From the NCBI RefSeq assembly GCF_900240245.1, contig NZ_OESQ01000001.1:2430571-2494570 (forward strand): a stretch of DNA of 64,000 nt, given 5' to 3'. The DNA comes from Lachnoclostridium edouardi. Its GTDB lineage: Bacteria > Bacillota > Clostridia > Lachnospirales > Lachnospiraceae. The notes beneath the pieces were generated by a model. The model saw only the letters and a program-made list of their open reading frames with translations. It did not search any database and was not told the DNA's origin. Positions 34,162-43,565 of this stretch are shown piece by piece; the stretch's first letter is position 1, and every line of letters starts with the position of its first letter. Both the position numbers and the translations under genes were made by a program.

Positions 34162-35055
34162 ATGAAAGTAGGTTTTATCGGATTAGGAATTATGGGAAGG
34201 CCAATGTGCAAGAACCTGGTAAAAGCAGGTTACGAAATGGTAGTTTGCGATTTTAATAAGGACGCAGTAGCAGATCTGGTTTCCTGTGGAGCAGAGGCAG
34301 CGGCAAACGGCAAAGAAGTTGCTGAGAAGTGCGACGTTATTATTACAATGGTTCCAAACTCTCCTCATGTAAGAGCGGCAGTTCTGGGAGAAGGCGGCGT
34401 AGTAGAGGGCGCGCATGAAGGCACAGTTGTAATTGATATGAGCTCTATTGACCCAGTAGAAAGCAAAGCTATCGGCGCTGAGCTGGCTAAAAAAGGCGTA
34501 GAAATGTTAGACGCACCTGTATCCGGCGGCGAGCCAAAGGCTATTGACGGAACACTTTCCGTAATGGTAGGCGGCAAGAAAGAGCTGTTTGACAAATACT
34601 ATGATATGCTGATGGTTATGGCAGGATCTGTTGTATACGTTGGCGATTTAGGCTCCGGAAACGTAGCTAAGCTGGCTAACCAGATTGTAGTTGCATGTAA
34701 CATTGCAGCAGTAGGCGAGGCTCTTGCATTTGCTAAAAAAGCAGGTACAGATCCAGAATTAGTATACCAGGCAATCCGCGGAGGACTGGCAGGATCTACA
34801 GTTATGGATGCAAAGGCTCCTATGATGTTAGGCAGAAACTTCAAACCAGGTTTCCGTATTGAGCTTCACATTAAAGACTTAAATAATGCTCTTAACGCAG
34901 CACATGCAATTTCTGCACCAGTACCTCTCACAGGACAGCTGATGGAAATGATGCAGTGCCTGAAGGCTGACGGATATGAGAAAGAAGATCACTCCAGCCT
35001 TGTTAAATACTACGAAAAAATTGGCAATGTAACAGTAGAGCCAGAAAACAAATAA
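34162..35055 (+). CDS. garR: 2-hydroxy-3-oxopropionate (tartronate semialdehyde) reductase
   Basis: 297 residues from the ATG at 34162, with AGAGAGG upstream; the longer in-frame TTG at 34081 overlaps the probable -10. Beta-hydroxyacid dehydrogenase features: Rossmann GFIGLGIMG (about 4-12), substrate loop DAPVSGGEPKA (118-128) and catalytic Lys170 (GSGNVAKLANQ). It reduces tartronate semialdehyde to D-glycerate with NAD(P)H. Next is a DapA-family lyase 24 bp away, and a glycerate kinase is at 41295, completing the lower part of the glucarate route. Confidence 0.85.
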   Translation: MKVGFIGLGIMGRPMCKNLVKAGYEMVVCDFNKDAVADLVSCGAEAAANGKEVAEKCDVIITMVPNSPHVRAAVLGEGGVVEGAHEGTVVIDMSSIDPVESKAIGAELAKKGVEMLDAPVSGGEPKAIDGTLSVMVGGKKELFDKYYDMLMVMAGSVVYVGDLGSGNVAKLANQIVVACNIAAVGEALAFAKKAGTDPELVYQAIRGGLAGSTVMDAKAPMMLGRNFKPGFRIELHIKDLNNALNAAHAISAPVPLTGQLMEMMQCLKADGYEKEDHSSLVKYYEKIGNVTVEPENK

Positions 35056-35079
35056 AAAGCGGATCGGGAGAGCAGGCAA

Positions 35080-35979
35080 ATGAATACAGATTTTATTAAG
35101 GGTGTAATCGTTCCTATTTTAACCCCTATTGATAAGGATGAAAATATTGACGAGGCAAAGCTGAGAGAACAGGTGGATTATGTAATTGACGGCGGCGTTT
35201 TAGGCGTGCTGGCTTTCGGAAGCAACGGCGAGTTCTATGTAATTGAAGAGGACGAGATGGAGCGCGGCTTAAAGATTATGGTGGATCAGGCTGCCGGCCG
35301 TGTTCCTGTATACTTTGGCATCGGCGCCATCAGCACAAAGAAATGCATTCGTCTGGCCAAAATGGCTGTAGCTAATGGAGCGGCAGGAATTTCCGTACTT
35401 CAGCCTATGTTCTTAAAGCCAACAGAGACAGAGCTGTTTGAGCACTTTAAAGCAATTGCCCAGGCAGTTCCGGAGACCCCAGTGCTTCTCTACAATAACC
35501 CAGGCCGCGTAGGATATACAATGTCCGGCAATCTGGTAGACCGTCTGGCCCATCAGGTTCCTAATATTGTGGGAATGAAAGACACCAGCGGAGATATTAC
35601 ACAGACTGCAGAGTTTATCAGAAGAACAAGAGATGTAAACTTTAAAGTATTTGGCGGAAAAGATACATTACTTTATGCTTCTATGTGCCATGGCGCAGTA
35701 GGCGGCGTGTGTACAGCGGCAAACTTTATGCCTGAACTGATTACTGATGTTTATAATAAATTTGTAGCCGGAGATTTGGAAGGCTCCCTGGAGGCCCAGT
35801 TTAAACTAAATCCAGTAAGACTTTCCATGGATCCAGCCAGCTTCCCTGTAGCAGCTAAAGATATGGCTAATTTAAGAGGAAGAGAAATCGGCGTTCCTTA
35901 CAGACCAAACCTTCCTACCCCAGAAGGTCCTGTACTGAACAAAATCAGAGAGGAAATGGAAAAAGCAGGTTTAATCTAA
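35080..35979 (+). CDS. DapA-family aldolase/dehydratase (sugar-acid type)
   Basis: 299 residues, class I Schiff-base lyase: Lys167 (GMKDTSGD) and Tyr138 (LLYNNPGR) are the catalytic pair, and GSNGE (47-51) replaces the GTTGE of true dihydrodipicolinate synthases. Together with garR it more likely cleaves or dehydrates a 2-keto-3-deoxy sugar acid, for example 5-keto-4-deoxyglucarate or 2-keto-3-deoxygluconate, than makes lysine precursor. RBS GGATCGGGAGAG. The specific substrate is inferred only from neighbours. Confidence 0.8.
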   Translation: MNTDFIKGVIVPILTPIDKDENIDEAKLREQVDYVIDGGVLGVLAFGSNGEFYVIEEDEMERGLKIMVDQAAGRVPVYFGIGAISTKKCIRLAKMAVANGAAGISVLQPMFLKPTETELFEHFKAIAQAVPETPVLLYNNPGRVGYTMSGNLVDRLAHQVPNIVGMKDTSGDITQTAEFIRRTRDVNFKVFGGKDTLLYASMCHGAVGGVCTAANFMPELITDVYNKFVAGDLEGSLEAQFKLNPVRLSMDPASFPVAAKDMANLRGREIGVPYRPNLPTPEGPVLNKIREEMEKAGLI

Positions 35980-36043
35980 AAGCTTTTTTGATTCCCCCAC
36001 ATTAAAACAACTTTTTTCACAACATTTTTGATACCCCAAAAAC

Positions 36044-36082
36044 AGAAGGGGCTGACGCAAAATATTTGCGGCGGCTCCTTCT
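36044..36082. terminator. Long hairpin between the garR unit and the gltD-like gene
   Basis: AGAAGGGGCTGACGCAAA pairs, with a few mismatches, with TTTGCGGCGGCTCCTTCT. Only TTA follows, and a TATAAT box (36087-36092) begins five bases later, so it could be a weak terminator or an operator for the next promoter. Confidence 0.5.
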
Positions 36083-36111
36083 TACGTATAATACCTTGAA
36101 AGGAGAACTAT

Positions 36112-37338
36112 ATGGCCGTACATGTAATTGATGAGGCGAACCGCTGCTTAAATTGTAAAAAACCTATGTGCCGGGAAGGCTGCCCCATTAATACCCCCAT
36201 CCCCCAGATGATTCAGGCATTTAAAAAGGGAAATTTAAATGAGGCAGGGGAAATGCTGTTTACAAATAACCCTATGTCTTTAATCTGTTCTCTTGTGTGC
36301 AATCACGAAAACCAGTGCGAAGGCCACTGCATTTTAGGGAGAAAGGGGCAGCCTGTACATATCAGCAGCATTGAAAATTATATTTCAGACACTTATCTGG
36401 ACAAGATGAAAATAGAATGCAAGCCGAAAAACGGGAAAAAGGCGGCTGTAATCGGAGCCGGACCTGCAGGCATCACCATAGCGATTTTACTGGCAAAGGA
36501 AGGATACGGAGTGACGATATTTGACTCTAAGGATCAAATCGGAGGAGTGCTTAGATATGGCATCCCGGAATTTCGTCTTCCTAAATCTATTTTAGACAGA
36601 TATAAAAAGAAAATGAAAGAAATAGGCATTAAATTCAGGCCTAATGCCGCTATTGGCACTGCTTTAGAGATTAAAGATCTTTTCAGGGACGGCTATGAAA
36701 GCATTTTTATCGGCACAGGCGTGTGGAAGCCGAAAACTCTGGGAATTAAGGGAGAGTCTTTAGGCGACGTTCACTATGCCATTGATTATCTGGCTAACCC
36801 GGACGCTTTTGACCTGGGACAGACAGTGGCTGTAATTGGAATGGGAAATTCTGCTATGGACGTAGCCAGAACCGCTTTAAGAAAAGGCGCTTTAGATGTA
36901 ACCCTTTATGCCAGAGGAAAAGTAAGCAAGGCCAGCGAGCATGAAATGGCTTACGCCCGTTTAGACGGGGCTAAATTTGCTTTTGGAAAACAAATTGTGG
37001 AGATCACAGAAGAGGGGCCTGTTTTCAGGGACGTGCTGTTTGATGAGAAAGGAAATATTGTGGGAGAGTCAGAGAAGGCGGAGCTGATTCCGGCAGATTC
37101 TACCATTATTGCAGTCAGCCAGGGGCCGAAAAGCAAGTTGGTCAATACAACAGAAGGGTTAAAGGCTTCTAAAAACGGACTTTTAGTTACTGATGAAAAG
37201 GGCGAGACTACCTGCGATGGAATATTTGCATCCGGCGACGTGGTGCTGGGAGCTAAAACAGTAGTAGCTGCCGCCGCCTATTCTAAAAAGGTAGCTGAGG
37301 CTATGGATACATATATGAAATCCAAGTCAGGAGAATAG
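36112..37338 (+). CDS. GltD-like NAD(P)H oxidoreductase (glutamate synthase small-subunit type)
   Basis: 408 residues. Two Cys clusters at the N-terminus (CLNCKKPMCREGC and CSLVCNHENQCEGHC, about 12-67) would hold [4Fe-4S] centres. A FAD-binding GAGPAGI motif (about 116-122) and a second NAD(P)H-binding GMGNSAMDVART motif follow. GltD moves electrons from NADPH to the large GltB subunit, which is absent here. Stand-alone relatives feed dihydropyrimidine dehydrogenase, sulfide or other reductases. It pairs with the hydroxyacid dehydrogenase that starts 3 bp downstream. Confidence 0.82.
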   Translation: MAVHVIDEANRCLNCKKPMCREGCPINTPIPQMIQAFKKGNLNEAGEMLFTNNPMSLICSLVCNHENQCEGHCILGRKGQPVHISSIENYISDTYLDKMKIECKPKNGKKAAVIGAGPAGITIAILLAKEGYGVTIFDSKDQIGGVLRYGIPEFRLPKSILDRYKKKMKEIGIKFRPNAAIGTALEIKDLFRDGYESIFIGTGVWKPKTLGIKGESLGDVHYAIDYLANPDAFDLGQTVAVIGMGNSAMDVARTALRKGALDVTLYARGKVSKASEHEMAYARLDGAKFAFGKQIVEITEEGPVFRDVLFDEKGNIVGESEKAELIPADSTIIAVSQGPKSKLVNTTEGLKASKNGLLVTDEKGETTCDGIFASGDVVLGAKTVVAAAAYSKKVAEAMDTYMKSKSGE

Positions 37339-37341
37339 AGT

Positions 37342-38301
37342 ATGGGAAAAAAGGTGTTAATCCCTCAGCCAGTGGCGGAGGAAGGCGTAGATTATTTAAA
37401 GGACCATGGATATGAAGTGGTTTTTGTGGAGAACAGCGACGAAGAATCTTTGAAAGAGGCAGTAGGGGACTGCTCCGCCATATGGCTGGGAGTGCCCTCA
37501 ATTACAAGGGAAATTATGGACAGGGCTCCTAAATTGGAAATCATAGCCAGACAGGGAGCCGGGTATAATAATGTGGACGTAAAGGCGGCGGAGGAAAAAG
37601 GGATTTGGGTGACAAATGCCCCGGACGCCACCACTAACACTGTGGCGGAATTTGCCTTAGGAGGTATGATTGCCATTGGAAAAAACATGTTTCTCCTTAC
37701 AGAAAAAATGAAGGAGGGAGATTTTTTCTATAAAGATACCTATTTAGGAGAGGATTTAAAAGGAAAAACATTATCCATAATAGGATATGGTAGAATCGGA
37801 CGACTGCTGGCCCAAAAGGCGCATTATGGCCTGGGAATGAAAATTCTGGCATATGGCCCCCACTTAACAAAGGAGCAGCTGGAGGATTATGTTACTTTGG
37901 CAGATTGGGACAGGGCCTTTTCTCAGGGAGATTTTGTATCCCTCCATATGCCTTTAAATTCAAAGACGGAAAAGCTGGTGGGAAGACGGGAATTTCAGAT
38001 GATGAAAACCACGGCCAAGCTGATTAATTGCGCCAGAGGCGCGGTGACAGATGAGGAGGCTTTAATTGAAGCCTTAAATAAAGGTCAGATCGGCGGTTTA
38101 TTTACTGATGTATTTACAGAAGAGCCGCCAAAAAAGGATCATCCGTTTTTCCATATGGAAAATGTGATTGCAGCGCCTCACATGGGCTCTTATACAAAGG
38201 AGTGCAGAATTATTATGGCCATGCACGCGGCAGGTCAGATACATAAGGTTTTGTCAGGAGAAAAGCCAGATACCCCGGTTCACCACACTGTAAAAAAATA
38301 G
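37342..38301 (+). CDS. D-isomer-specific 2-hydroxyacid dehydrogenase
   Basis: 319 residues with the NAD-binding motif GYGRIGRLLAQ (about 149-159) and the catalytic Arg, Glu and His (NCARGAVTDEEAL, FTEEPP, APHMGSYT). The family reduces or oxidises 2-hydroxyacids such as glycerate, phosphoglycerate or hydroxypyruvate in the cytoplasm. With garR and glycerate kinase close by, hydroxypyruvate/glycerate is a fair guess, but SerA-like 3-phosphoglycerate is not excluded. The start overlaps the spacing of the upstream stop, so translation is coupled. Confidence 0.82.
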   Translation: MGKKVLIPQPVAEEGVDYLKDHGYEVVFVENSDEESLKEAVGDCSAIWLGVPSITREIMDRAPKLEIIARQGAGYNNVDVKAAEEKGIWVTNAPDATTNTVAEFALGGMIAIGKNMFLLTEKMKEGDFFYKDTYLGEDLKGKTLSIIGYGRIGRLLAQKAHYGLGMKILAYGPHLTKEQLEDYVTLADWDRAFSQGDFVSLHMPLNSKTEKLVGRREFQMMKTTAKLINCARGAVTDEEALIEALNKGQIGGLFTDVFTEEPPKKDHPFFHMENVIAAPHMGSYTKECRIIMAMHAAGQIHKVLSGEKPDTPVHHTVKK

Positions 38302-38304
38302 TTG

Positions 38305-38360
38305 AAAAACACTTGTTTAAAAGGCCTTATTTCAGGGCATAATAAACAAGTGTTTTTACT
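38305..38360 (+). terminator. Terminator after the hydroxyacid dehydrogenase gene
   Basis: AAAAACACTTGTTTA (38305-38319) pairs perfectly with TAAACAAGTGTTTTT (38343-38357). Confidence 0.85.
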
Positions 38361-38378
38361 TTATTTGCCAACCAATGC

Positions 38379-38407
38379 TTGCGAAAAAGGTAAAATTTCT
38401 GTATAAT
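38379..38407 (+). promoter_or_regulatory. Sigma-A promoter of the APC permease operon
   Basis: TTGCGA (38379-38384), 17-base spacer, TATAAT (38402-38407); the ribosome site is about 40 bases further on. Confidence 0.6.
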
Positions 38408-38458
38408 CTGTAGTTATGGGTCTAATGTGCCTATGGAATAAAAATGGAGGATTTTATA

Positions 38459-39865
38459 ATGAAACAGAACACAAGCGACAAAAAGATTTTGTGGTACAGC
38501 CTGGCGTTTATGGCCTTCTCTACTGTATGGGGATTTGGAAACGTAATTAACGGCTTTTCCGAATATGGCGGTTTAAAAGCCATTGTATCCTGGCTGCTGA
38601 TTTTTGCCATTTACTTTGTGCCCTATGCTCTGATGGTAGGTGAAATGGGAAGCGCCTTTAAAGAAGCAGGAGGAGGAGTCAGCTCCTGGGTCCATGAAAC
38701 TATAGGCCCTCAGATGGCGTACTTTGCCGGCTGGACATACTGGGTGGTGCACATGCCTTACATCTCCCAAAAGCCTAATGGAGCGCTGATTGCCGCCAGC
38801 TGGGCTGTCTTTCAGGACAGCAGAATCAGCCAGATGAATACTCTGATTTTACAGCTGGTTTGTTTGGCAGTATTCTTTATTGCTCTTTACGTAGCGTCCA
38901 GAGGCTTAGGCATTCTGAAAGTGCTGACTACATTGGCAGGCTCTGCAATGTTTGTCATGTCCATTCTTTTTATTTTAATGATGATGGCCGCTCCTGTGAT
39001 TACAGGGGGAGAGTTTATTGATATAGACTGGTCTGTAAAAAATATTATGCCTACATTTGACAAGAACTTCTTTTTAAGTTTGTCTATTTTAGTTTTTGCA
39101 GTAGGCGGCTGCGAGAAGATTTCTCCTTATGTAAATAAAATGAAAAATCCGGCTAAGGATTTCTCAAAAGGTATGTTTGCTTTGGCTGCAATGGTGGCAG
39201 TGTGCGCGATTTTAGGCACCATTGCTTTGGGAATGATGTTTGACTCTAACAATATTCCAAATGATTTGATGACAAACGGCGCGTATTATGCATTCCAGAA
39301 GTTAGGTGAATATTACCACGTAGGGAATTTGTTTGTTGTAATTTATGCAATTACGAACTGTATCGGCCAGTTCAGCACCCTGGTTATTTCTATTGACGCG
39401 CCTTTAAGAATCCTTTTAGACAGCGCCGACAGAAATTATATTCCGGCTCCATTATTTAAGAAAAATAAGTTCGGCGCTTATATTAACGGAAATATAATGA
39501 TTGCAGTAATTGTATCTATTTTAATTATTGTGCCTGCAGTGGGAATTGACAGTGTGGATACATTAGTGCGCTGGCTGGTAAAGGTTAACGCCGTATGTAT
39601 GCCTCTCCGTTATTTGTGGGTATTTGTGGCCTACATTGCCTTAAAGAGGGCCGGGGAGAAGTTCCATGCAGAGTACAGATTTGTAAAAAATAAAACGTTT
39701 GGCATGATTTTCGGCGGCTGGTGTTTCTTGTTTACAGCATTTGCATGTATACTGGGCATATGGTCTGAAGATAAATTCCAGCTGGCGTTAAATATTATTA
39801 CGCCTTTTGTGCTTATCGCCCTGGGCTTTGTTATGCCTATGGTAGCTAAAAGGACCAACAAATAG
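38459..39865 (+). CDS. APC-superfamily amino-acid permease
   Basis: 468 residues with about twelve membrane segments, from the ATG at 38459 (TGGAGG eight bases upstream; the ATG at 38444 overlaps that site). The first helix FMAFSTVWGFGNVINGF and the GGGVSSWVHETIGPQMAYFAGW block are typical of APC exchangers such as AdiC, GadC and YjeM. Substrate unknown. An M18 aminopeptidase follows after 11 bp, suggesting linked uptake and processing of amino acids or small peptides. Confidence 0.85.
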   Translation: MKQNTSDKKILWYSLAFMAFSTVWGFGNVINGFSEYGGLKAIVSWLLIFAIYFVPYALMVGEMGSAFKEAGGGVSSWVHETIGPQMAYFAGWTYWVVHMPYISQKPNGALIAASWAVFQDSRISQMNTLILQLVCLAVFFIALYVASRGLGILKVLTTLAGSAMFVMSILFILMMMAAPVITGGEFIDIDWSVKNIMPTFDKNFFLSLSILVFAVGGCEKISPYVNKMKNPAKDFSKGMFALAAMVAVCAILGTIALGMMFDSNNIPNDLMTNGAYYAFQKLGEYYHVGNLFVVIYAITNCIGQFSTLVISIDAPLRILLDSADRNYIPAPLFKKNKFGAYINGNIMIAVIVSILIIVPAVGIDSVDTLVRWLVKVNAVCMPLRYLWVFVAYIALKRAGEKFHAEYRFVKNKTFGMIFGGWCFLFTAFACILGIWSEDKFQLALNIITPFVLIALGFVMPMVAKRTNK

Positions 39866-39876
39866 GAGGTTTTCAA

Positions 39877-41142
39877 ATGTATAGAGAGACAGCAGAGGAA
39901 TTACTGAAATTTATTGAAAAAAGTCCTTCTCCCTTTCATGCGGTGGAGACAATGAAGGAAGAGCTTCTGTCAGAAGGGTATGAGGAAGTAAAGGAGACAG
40001 AAAAGTGGAGCTTAAATAAAGGGGGAAAATATTTTGTTTCCAGAAACGGCTCCTCTTTAATTGCATTTTCCCTCCCCCAGGAGCTGAAGGGATTTCGCAT
40101 TATGGCCAGCCACAGCGATTCTCCTACGTTTAAGATTAAAGAGAATCCGGAGATGGAGGCAGATAAAAAATATGTAAAGCTGAACGTGGAAAGGTACGGC
40201 GGAATGCTGTGCGCTCCCTGGTTTGACAGGCCTCTTTCTGTAGCGGGCCGTGTGATTGTAAAGGAGCAGGGACGCTTTAGAGAAAAGCTGGTAAATGTGG
40301 ACAGGGATTTGGTGATGATTCCCAACCTGGCTATTCATATGAACCGCCAGGTAAACGACGGATATAAATATAATGCGCAGGTGGATATGCTGCCTCTTTA
40401 CGGCGGCATTGACGCTAAGGGCACATTTATGAAGGTTATCAGTGAAAACGCAGGAGTAAAGGAAGAAGATATTCTGGGCCACGACCTGTTTTTATACAAC
40501 AGAGTAAAGGGAAGTATTTGGGGGGCTGAGGAAGAATTTATTTCCAGCGGCCGCCTGGATGATCTGCAGTGTGCATTCTCCTCTTTAAAAGGATTTTTAA
40601 AAGGGGAGAAAAATAAGTACGCGGCTCTTCACTGTGTTTTGGACAATGAGGAGGTAGGCAGCGGAACAAAGCAGGGAGCGGCGTCCACATTCCTCTATGA
40701 CACTCTTCAGAGAATTATTTTGGCCTTAGGCCTTAATTTTGAAGATTACCTGACAGCTTTGGCCAACAGCTTTATGATTTCCGGGGACAACGCTCATGCC
40801 ATTCATCCAAATCATATGGATATGGCTGATCCTGTAAACCGCCCTTATTTAAACGAGGGAATTGTAATTAAACACAACGCCAATCAGAAGTACTGTACAG
40901 ACGGCGTGTCAGCGGCTATGTTTAAAGATCTTTGCAGGGAAGCGGGAGTGCCTTTCCAGAACTTTACAAACCGTTCTGACATTCTGGGAGGCTCTACACT
41001 GGGAAATATTTCCAACACCCAGGTGGCCTTAAATACAGTGGACATCGGTCTGCCTCAGCTGGCTATGCATTCTCCTTATGAGACAGCGGGAATAAAGGAT
41101 ACGTGGTATTTAATTCAGGCTGCTGAGAAATTCTTCTGCTAA
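39877..41142 (+). CDS. M18-family aminopeptidase
   Basis: 421 residues. Zinc-site blocks are intact: MASHSDSPTFKIK (about 70-82), SSGRLDDLQCAF, CVLDNEEVGSGTKQGA, SGDNAHAIHPNH and the closing MHSPYETAG. M18 enzymes are dodecameric cytosolic peptidases that remove N-terminal acidic residues. It is cotranscribed with the APC permease. Confidence 0.9.
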   Translation: MYRETAEELLKFIEKSPSPFHAVETMKEELLSEGYEEVKETEKWSLNKGGKYFVSRNGSSLIAFSLPQELKGFRIMASHSDSPTFKIKENPEMEADKKYVKLNVERYGGMLCAPWFDRPLSVAGRVIVKEQGRFREKLVNVDRDLVMIPNLAIHMNRQVNDGYKYNAQVDMLPLYGGIDAKGTFMKVISENAGVKEEDILGHDLFLYNRVKGSIWGAEEEFISSGRLDDLQCAFSSLKGFLKGEKNKYAALHCVLDNEEVGSGTKQGAASTFLYDTLQRIILALGLNFEDYLTALANSFMISGDNAHAIHPNHMDMADPVNRPYLNEGIVIKHNANQKYCTDGVSAAMFKDLCREAGVPFQNFTNRSDILGGSTLGNISNTQVALNTVDIGLPQLAMHSPYETAGIKDTWYLIQAAEKFFC

Positions 41143-41193
41143 AAGAACATAGAAAGTATGCGTCTGTGGCTTCCGCTAATAAAGGATTTATGC

Positions 41194-41239
41194 TATAATA
41201 TAAAAAATAATCCCCAATGGGGTTTGCCGCTTAAAGCGG
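41194..41239 (+). promoter_or_regulatory. Candidate promoter and two small hairpins ahead of garK
   Basis: TATAAT at 41194-41199, with TTCCGC 17 bases upstream as a weak -35. The leader then holds CCCC-AAT-GGGG (41212-41222) and CCGC-TTAAA-GCGG (41227-41239) hairpins before the ribosome site. Confidence 0.4.
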
Positions 41240-41294
41240 AAAAACAGGCGCATATGCCTTGAGATAAGAGAAAAGTATTGATATGGAGGGTGCT

Positions 41295-42437
41295 ATGAAA
41301 TTTTTATTTGCTTCTGATTCATTTAAAGGAACATTATCATCTGAGAGAATCATTGATCTGCTGACAGAATCTGCCAACAAAATATTTCCAGGCTGCGAGA
41401 CATTCGGCGTGCCTGTAGCTGACGGCGGCGAGGGAACAGTAGACGCAGTAATTGCAGTGACAAAGGGAAATATTAAAACAGTAAAGGTACACGGCCCTTT
41501 AATGGAAGATGCCGACGCTACATACGGAGAGTTTAACGGAGACTCCGCCATTATTGAGATGGCCGCAGCTTCAGGACTTCCAATGGTTCCTGTAGATAAA
41601 AGGAATCCTTTAAATACAACTACATATGGAACAGGGGAGCTGATTCGGGACGCTTTAGACTCCGGCTACAGAAAAATTTCTATCGCTCTGGGAGGAAGCG
41701 CTACCAACGACGGCGGTATGGGCGCTATGAGCGCTTTAGGCGTTAAGTTTTTAGACGCTGAGGGAAATGTACTTTCCGGTTTCGGATCTGATTTAAACAA
41801 AGTGGCTGACATTGATGTAAGGGGACTTCACCCTGCAGTTGCAGAAACAGAGTTTACCATTATGTGCGACGTTACAAATCCTTTAACAGGTCCTGACGGA
41901 GCTACTTATACTTTCGGAAAGCAGAAAGGCGGTACTCCTGAGATTTTAGACGAGATGGAAGCTGGCATGAAAAAGTATGCAAAGCTGCTTCTTGACAAGA
42001 CAGGCATCGACGTAGACACAGTTCCGGGCACAGGCGCGGCAGGCGGCTTGGGAGCAGCGTTTAAAGTATTCCTGAATGCCAACATGAAGTCAGGAATTGA
42101 GACAGTTTTGGATTTGATTGAGTTTGATAAACTGTTAGAAGGCGTTGACGTAGTAGTTACAGGCGAGGGAAGAATTGACTGGCAGTCAGCATTTGGAAAG
42201 GTTCCAAGCGGAATCGGTATGCGCAGCAAAAATAAGGGAATCCCTGCAGTTGCTATTGTAGGCGGCATGGGCAAAGGCGCTGATAAGATTTTTGAATTTG
42301 GCGTAGAAAGCATTATTCCTACTATTAACGGAGCTATGGAAATTGACGAGGCTCTGGAAAGAGCAGAAGAGCTGTATGCAGGAGCGGCAGACAGATTATT
42401 CCGTCTTTTAAAGGTTGGAATGGAGATTAAGAAGTAA
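41295..42437 (+). CDS. garK: Glycerate 2-kinase
   Basis: 380 residues from the ATG at 41295 (GGAGGG just upstream). GarK/GlxK family blocks: FASDSFKGTLSS at the start, VADGGEGTVDAV, ALGGSATNDGGMGA and VVTGEGRIDWQS. It phosphorylates D-glycerate, yielding 2-phosphoglycerate for glycolysis. It completes a route from tartronate semialdehyde via garR (34162). It is a single-gene unit with its own terminator. Confidence 0.92.
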   Translation: MKFLFASDSFKGTLSSERIIDLLTESANKIFPGCETFGVPVADGGEGTVDAVIAVTKGNIKTVKVHGPLMEDADATYGEFNGDSAIIEMAAASGLPMVPVDKRNPLNTTTYGTGELIRDALDSGYRKISIALGGSATNDGGMGAMSALGVKFLDAEGNVLSGFGSDLNKVADIDVRGLHPAVAETEFTIMCDVTNPLTGPDGATYTFGKQKGGTPEILDEMEAGMKKYAKLLLDKTGIDVDTVPGTGAAGGLGAAFKVFLNANMKSGIETVLDLIEFDKLLEGVDVVVTGEGRIDWQSAFGKVPSGIGMRSKNKGIPAVAIVGGMGKGADKIFEFGVESIIPTINGAMEIDEALERAEELYAGAADRLFRLLKVGMEIKK

Positions 42438-42453
42438 TATAGATTGATACACT

Positions 42454-42484
42454 GGGGGCTTGGATTTTTCAAGCCCCCTTTTAT
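42454..42484 (+). terminator. Terminator after garK
   Basis: GGGGGCTTG (42454-42462) pairs perfectly with CAAGCCCCC (42470-42478), followed by TTTTA. Confidence 0.95.
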
Positions 42485-42511
42485 AATGGCGAAAGAATTT
42501 GCTTTCCCTGT

Positions 42512-43531
42512 TTATCTATCCATCTCCAGCTGAAAAGAGGAGTGATGGCACTGAATAATCGACTGTATTTCTTTTAAATCAGCCATGGGCAGATCTCCCA
42601 TAGTTGTATTTTTCACAGCGCTGGCGGCATTGCCATACTCTAAGGCTTTTTGGCAGCTGCCGTTTTCTGATAAAAGTCCGTAAAGGGCTCCGGCCAAATA
42701 TGCATCGCCGCTGCCTAAACGATCTATTATTTCAATATTTTCATAAGGTTTTTCTTCGTAATACTCCTGTTTTTTAACATCATATACCAGGGAATCAAAG
42801 GTGTGAAGCTTGGGGGAGTGAACAATTCTTCTGGTAGAAGCAATGACAGACATTGGATATTCCTCTGCAAAGCTTTCCATAATTTCCCTGTCTGTGCCTT
42901 TCTTTAAAAATGTAAGGCGAGCAGTGTCTGCGGAGCAGAAAAAATAATCTACAAAGGGAAGAATTTCCTCAATGGTTTTCTTAGCCTCTGGTCCATCCCA
43001 TAAATTGGCTCTGTAGTTGACATCAAAAGAAATTAAGGCGCCTCCCTGTTTAAAGCGTTTGATCAGCTGAATCACTGTACTTTTAAGCTGAGGGCTGAGA
43101 GCCAGGCTTATGCCGCTGGTGTGAAAGCAGCGGGTGCTTGTGAAAATATCTTCCGGCAGGTCAGAAACCTGCAGTCTGTTAATGGAAGAATTTTTCCTGT
43201 CATATGTAACCTTTGGCTTTCTGGGGGCTGCGCCGAATTCATAATAATACACGCCCAGCCGGGCTTCCGGGTGAGAATCATAAAGCAGAAATTCAGTGGA
43301 AACTCCCCAGGACTGGACGCAGTTTTTAATATATGTGCCCAGATCGTTGTCAGGAAGCTTTGTGATCATAGCTGTATTCAGGCCTAAAAGAGCGGCTCCT
43401 GCAGCTACATTTAATTCTGCGCTGCCGGCCTGGCGCATAAAAAAGCCGCCTCTGGTTACTCGCTCATCCTGAACAGGCGTTAAGCGCAGCATAATTTCTC
43501 CCAGAGAAATTAAGTCATATTTTTTGTTCAT
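42512..43531 (-). CDS. kdgK: PfkB-family sugar kinase, 2-keto-3-deoxygluconate kinase-like
   Basis: 339 residues, ribokinase fold. N-terminal DLISLGEIMLRLTP and the GSAELNVAAGAALLG block match KdgK; the catalytic motif is RLGSGDAYLAGALYG (about 269-283), with GSGD where GAGD is usual. KdgK phosphorylates 2-keto-3-deoxy-gluconate or -galactonate at C6. Downstream of an alcohol dehydrogenase on the minus strand and divergent from dgoD and the KDPG-type aldolase, it supplies the kinase step of the path. Confidence 0.82.
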   Translation of the reverse strand: MNKKYDLISLGEIMLRLTPVQDERVTRGGFFMRQAGSAELNVAAGAALLGLNTAMITKLPDNDLGTYIKNCVQSWGVSTEFLLYDSHPEARLGVYYYEFGAAPRKPKVTYDRKNSSINRLQVSDLPEDIFTSTRCFHTSGISLALSPQLKSTVIQLIKRFKQGGALISFDVNYRANLWDGPEAKKTIEEILPFVDYFFCSADTARLTFLKKGTDREIMESFAEEYPMSVIASTRRIVHSPKLHTFDSLVYDVKKQEYYEEKPYENIEIIDRLGSGDAYLAGALYGLLSENGSCQKALEYGNAASAVKNTTMGDLPMADLKEIQSIIQCHHSSFQLEMDR

Positions 43532-43565
43532 ATATATTTCATCCTCTTTTCCTTAAATCCTTCTA

